Of a stretch of 35,853 nt of DNA, positions 32,322 through 35,853 are shown in pieces. Source of the DNA: Lenisia limosa (taxonomy: Eukaryota; Breviatea). The DNA is taken from the NCBI GenBank assembly GCA_001655205.1, contig LPNZ01010012.1:1-35853 (forward strand), read 5' to 3'. Each line of letters opens with the position of its first letter. The stretch's first letter is position 1. Position numbers and translations under genes: made by a program. The notes under the pieces were generated by a model, which was not told the origin of the DNA, made no database searches, and saw nothing but the letters and a program-made list of their open reading frames with translations.

Positions 32322-32927
32322 TGTATCCTTGGTTGAGTAAACAGCTGAAACTGTTCTATAATTATAGTCCCAATATCTCTACCCTAAACTTTCAACTAAC
32401 TTCTTTCCGAAAAAAAAAATGTCGAGGGGGGGGGGGGAGGGANNNNNNNNNNNNNNNNNNNNNNNNNNNNNNNNNNNNNNNNNNNNNNNNNNNNNNNNNN
32501 NNNNNNNNNNNNNNNNNNNNNNNNNNNNNNNNNNNNNNNNNNCACAAGTGAACCACAAGCAAGAGAGGAGTTTAGTTTTGGGGAATCTTCAGAATGTAAC
32601 CTTTGATGGAACTGTGGATTGTACACGATCTCAAATGAGAGTCAAATCACTGGCTTCCATTGAAGGCATGTGCAAAGCCCCGGTCATACGACCGCAAACA
32701 GATGCAAGAATCTATTGTCGCTGTAACACTCGAAACAAGGTTAACATACAATGCCAAGCTGACTTAGCAACAAAAAAGAGTTAAATGTTTGCGAGAAAAA
32801 GGTTTAATAGTCAATGAACTGAACTGTGATTATTTTTATGTCCATCCAGTTTCCCTTTATTTTCATTTTTTTCAAATAATCTTCCTCTTTTATTGATTTA
32901 GTTCTAAACTCTAGCAGAGCATTAAAA
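32322..32927. promoter_or_regulatory. Divergent intergenic region with gap, probable bidirectional promoter
   Basis: About 600 bases separate the ATG of the DUF4211-like gene (-) and the ATG of eIF4A3 (+). It includes an N gap (32443-32542) after a G12 run. The part after the gap has an open plus-strand stretch (about 32543-32784) without recognisable motifs. The last 140 bases before the eIF4A3 ATG are T-rich. Confidence 0.4.
32443..32542. other. Assembly gap (N)
   Basis: One hundred N between the divergent DUF4211-like and eIF4A3 genes, next to a G-rich homopolymer. Confidence 0.98.
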
Positions 32928-34824
32928 ATGAGTTACACTCGCCGTACTTCTGGCCTCAGTAAGCAGGTTTATGCACTTCTTTTTTTCCTATCGTTCTCTA
33001 AGCTTGCTGTTGCCTGATTAATATCCCGATTTACCAATTTCTAACAAAATTACGTTGATTATGGCGGGTTATCTTATTTGAGAGTGTTTGTTCACTCTTT
33101 TTTTGTAGATGCTTTTTTGGACAGGGATTCTCACCTTACTATGACGGGTTTAGTTATACACACCTAGTTCTTGAGTCAAATGCTCATTTTTTGTAGAGGA
33201 TGAAGGCGCAGTTTTCGAAACCTCTAAGGAGATTAAGGTCCTCACCAGCTTCGATGATATGAATCTTAAGGACGATCTTATTCGCGGAATCTACGGATTT
33301 GGTGGGTTTTTCACAAATGTTACTTCTTTGTGTTTTTAGGGGACAAATTGTCGAATAAATGCTCTTTTTGTTTTTAATGATGGTATTGACTGCTTGTTTA
33401 GGTTTTGAAAAGCCTTCTGCTATCCAAGCAAGAGCTATCAACCCTATTTGCCGTGGAAGAGATGTTATTGCTCAAGCCCAGGTTGGTTTTGCATGGATTG
33501 CGTACCACTTCCCTTAAGTTACCAGTTGATCTTTTGGCTTTTTGCTCTTTTCTATCCCCTTTGCTCATCACTTAAGTCTGGTACCGGTAAAACCGCTACT
33601 TTCGCCATCAGTGCTCTCCAGAGCATCGATACTCAGAGCAACCAATGCCAAGTTCTGGTGCTTTCCCCCACCCGCGAACTTGCCCAACAGATTCAGAAGG
33701 TTGGTGACTCTTATTGTTTAGGGAATGAAATACACATCATGACCTTTGTTTATGAAATTGGTCTGATTACTCAGGTTATTGTCTCTCTTGGAGAGTTCAT
33801 GTCCGCTCGTGTTTGGTGTTGTGTTGGTGGTAAGTCCGTCGGCGAAGACATCCGTCGCCTCGAGCAGGGCCAGCAGATCGTTTCCGGTACCCCTGGACGT
33901 GTGATTGACATGATTCAACGCCGTGCCCTCCGCACTCGTGACATCAAAATGTTCATCCTTGATGAAGCTGACGAAATGCTCAGTCTTGGTTTCAAGGAAC
34001 AAATCTATGACGTCTACAGATACCTTCCCCCTGCCACCCAGGTTTGTTTAATTCCTTTGTTGGGTCTTTCTCATTGTTCAGGTTATCCTTCTTTCCGCCA
34101 CCCTCCCTGTCGAAGTCCTCGACATGACCAGCAAATTCATGAACAAGCCCATGCGCATCCTTGTCAAGCGTGATGAACTTACCCTTGAGGGTATCAAGCA
34201 GTTCTTCATTGCCGTTGAGAAGGAGGAGTGGAAGTTTGATACTCTTTGCGATCTCTACGATTCTTTGACCATCACACAAGCTGTTATCTTCTGTAACACC
34301 AAGCGCAAGGTTGGTACTCTCACAAATGACTAACTTCTTGAAATATCTTCTTACTTTGCAGGTTGACTGGCTTGCCGAGAAAATGCGTGAGGCAAACTTC
34401 ACTGTTTCCTCCATGGTGAGAATCATCACAAATTCACTTAGCATCACACTAAAGCGATAACAAGACTAACAATGCAGCATGGCGAGATGGTTCAGAACGA
34501 GCGTGAGGCTATCATGCGTGAATTCCGTGACGGCAAGAGCCGTGTTCTCATCACTACTGACGTGTGGGCCCGTGGTCTTGATGTCCAGCAGGTGTCTCTC
34601 GTGGTCAACTACGATCTCCCCAACAACCGTGAACTTTACATCCATCGGTAAGCCTGCGCAGCTGTTTGAACCAGTGTTTTGTTCCCTTCTGACCTTCATA
34701 GTATTGGTCGGTCCGGTCGTTTTGGACGCAAGGGTGTGGCTATCAACTTCGTGAAGAATGAGGATATCTCCATCCTCCGCGATATTGAGCAGTACTACTC
34801 AACCCAGATCGACGAAATGCCAAT
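32928..34824 (+). CDS. EIF4A3: ATP-dependent RNA helicase eIF4A3 (exon junction complex core), last exon missing
   Basis: eIF4A3 is the DEAD-box protein that clamps spliced mRNA in the exon junction complex. Nine exons join in phase: 32928-32958, 33197-33301, 33402-33481, 33577-33699, 33775-34041, 34082-34309, 34362-34415, 34478-34647 and 34702-34824. Motifs in order: Q-motif GFEKPSAIQ, motif I AQSGTGKT, Ia [12 protein letters not shown], Ib [42 protein letters not shown] and [15 protein letters not shown]. The paralogue is told by [33 protein letters not shown] and [17 protein letters not shown], all eIF4A3-type; eIF4A1 has LLARGIDV and GGRFGRKG. The final few codons (family ending NVADLI) must lie in the gap at 34889. 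Three introns use GTTGGT donors. The N-terminus is short: [18 protein letters not shown]. Confidence 0.95.
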
Positions 34825-34888
34825 GTAAGCCCCACCACCCTTTCCACATCTTTCAATTGACCTGACACCTTTTTTTTTTTTTTTTTTT

Positions 34889-34966
34889 NNNNNNNNNNNN
34901 NNNNNNNNNNNNNNNNNNNNNNNNNNNNNNNNNNNNNNNNNNNNNNNNNNNNNNNNNNNNNNNNNN
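34889..34966. other. Assembly gap (N) hiding the end of eIF4A3
   Basis: Seventy-eight N after a T19 run. The intron begins at 34825 (GTAAGC), so the terminal exon should lie here. Confidence 0.97.
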
Positions 34967-35440
34967 GTAATTTGTATACTAGTTTTTGGATAATGAATGG
35001 TTTTACACCATAACAACAGAGCATTATTATTCAGTAATTTTGCCATTTCAGAGTTCTTGCTCTCAACTAACTCAGTATTCGTATCGGCAGTCTTCCGTAT
35101 TCTTCTAGAAACCATTCTCAGAGCACTCTAACTAAAACTCATTTTTGACAAAAAAGGGTATTTTCAGAATAGTATTATTAACTGTGAAAAAGATATTTAT
35201 CACCCTTCAATATAGCTAATATCTCACAGAATAATCTTTGTGTCGTTGATATCCTTGTGATGCCATTATATTGAAAGCAAGCAATTCCCCCCGCTCTTCT
35301 TTTCGCCTAAACTGAGATAATATGAAACGTTCTTTCATTCTACTCCTAAATATAACACTAGGCCCAATTGATTTCGAACTAGAATACATAAATTCCTCAT
35401 TATAGACTCAAAACGAGCCAGCAAACCCAACAAAAACGTC
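34967..35440. other. Convergent intergenic region
   Basis: About 470 AT-rich bases downstream of eIF4A3 and of the last minus-strand gene. No coding or RNA feature recognised. Confidence 0.4.
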
Positions 35441-35853
35441 TTAGGATTCCAGACTTTCTTGAACCAAAGACAAAAACCTGGCAGTGATCCCGGGGTCGGC
35501 TGCCTCACCCTAGATAATCAGAGAGAGATAAAGACGAGAGGGATGGAAACTTAGAAAGAAAAGGAGCATACCTTATCAAAAGCGNNNNNNNNNNNNNNNN
35601 NNNNNNNNNNNNNNNNNNNNNNNNNNNNNNNNNNNNNNNNNNNNNNNNNNNNNNNNNAAAGCAGCTGCAACCGCTGATGATTGTGTGTTTTTCAACAACT
35701 AAAAAAAAACGTTAACCAGTAGAAAATAATATCAAGAATGATGCAAAAAGATTAGATAGCAAACCTTCGAAAGGGCGGGATAAACATGGGACTGAAGAAC
35801 CTGCTTTCTAAACAAATTAGTAGATTCACACAAGACATAGGGAACAAAAGCGA
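35441..35853 (-). CDS. 3' end of a minus-strand gene, helical, unrecognised
   Basis: Three exon pieces are visible on the minus strand. The first (about 35765-35807) reads KQVLQSHVYPALSK, with an AG acceptor before and GTTTGC donor after. The second starts near 35675 and runs into the gap. The last pieces are (A)FDK before a GTATGC donor at about 35571 and a final exon GEAADPGITARFLSLVQESL-ES, with TAA at 35441-35443. The sequence looks helical, like the C-terminus of a HEAT-type or adaptor protein, but too little is present to name it. The gene runs off the right edge of the window. Confidence 0.5.
35585..35657. other. Assembly gap (N) in the last minus-strand gene
   Basis: Seventy-three N interrupting an exon or adjoining intron of the gene that leaves the window. 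Confidence 0.98.

Noticed and set aside
32543-32784. Open plus-strand frame after the gap
   Set aside because: No motif, no clear start, and the sequence before it is missing; could be 5' UTR or promoter.
1-35853. CRISPR array, tRNA, rRNA, phage genome or bacterial operon
   Set aside because: No spaced direct repeats, cloverleaf or rRNA-like blocks were seen; genes are split by spliceosomal introns on both strands. The tail-collar gene is isolated and intron-bearing, so no prophage is inferred.

Overview
This window is nuclear DNA from an intron-rich, probably unicellular eukaryote. Almost every gene is split into exons of about 30-270 bases by short spliceosomal introns of about 45-200 bases. 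Introns begin with GT (often GTAAG, and unusually often GTTGGT) and end with AG. No bacterial operon, ribosome binding site, tRNA, rRNA or CRISPR array was seen. The assembly is a draft: ten internal N gaps are present, many of them beside C, G, A or T homopolymers. Gene content (a soluble-cyclase-type ATPase, Hop2, Erv46/ERGIC3, eIF4A3, a DUF4211-like nuclear protein, WD40 and coiled-coil proteins) fits a free-living protist. An amoebozoan-like organism is a guess, not shown by the sequence.

Layout. 1-2437 (+): 3' part of an adenylate-cyclase-10-type ATPase gene ending in a CAAX prenylation box. 2882-3778 (-): two-span membrane protein. 4007-4348 (-): tiny gene resembling cytochrome oxidase subunit 7a. 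4774-7040 (+): unrecognised all-helical protein, fully reconstructed in phase. 7363-9784 (-): unrecognised acidic/coiled-coil protein. 10114-12112 (+): Hop2/PSMC3IP meiotic recombination factor. 12733-14507 (-): secreted protein with a phage tail-collar-like domain and many HxH motifs. 14811-18114 (+): coiled-coil plus WD40 protein. 18228-18779 (-): partial unrecognised gene. 19059-19453: likely MITE. 19675-20667 (-): membrane protein with a TM segment near each end. 20983-24987 (+): about 940-residue disordered/coiled-coil protein with a long Lys/Glu tract. 25385-27884 (-): Erv46/ERGIC3 cargo receptor. 28538-32321 (-): nuclear protein with an N-terminal PIP-box and DUF4211-like region. 32928-34824 (+): eIF4A3, last codons lost in a gap. 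35441-35853 (-): 3' end of another gene.

Genes lie 300-700 bases apart, mostly head-to-head or tail-to-tail, so several short gaps between genes must hold bidirectional promoters. The genes do not form one pathway; they are housekeeping and lineage-specific genes side by side.

The most interesting signals are the signal-peptide-bearing tail-collar protein; three independent tandem repeats, all with a 27-base period and all in the 3' part of introns, two of which duplicate the 3' splice site itself; the CAAX box on a cyclase-type ATPase; and the PIP-box on the DUF4211-like protein. Exon joins were made by eye using GT-AG and reading phase and need transcript support.
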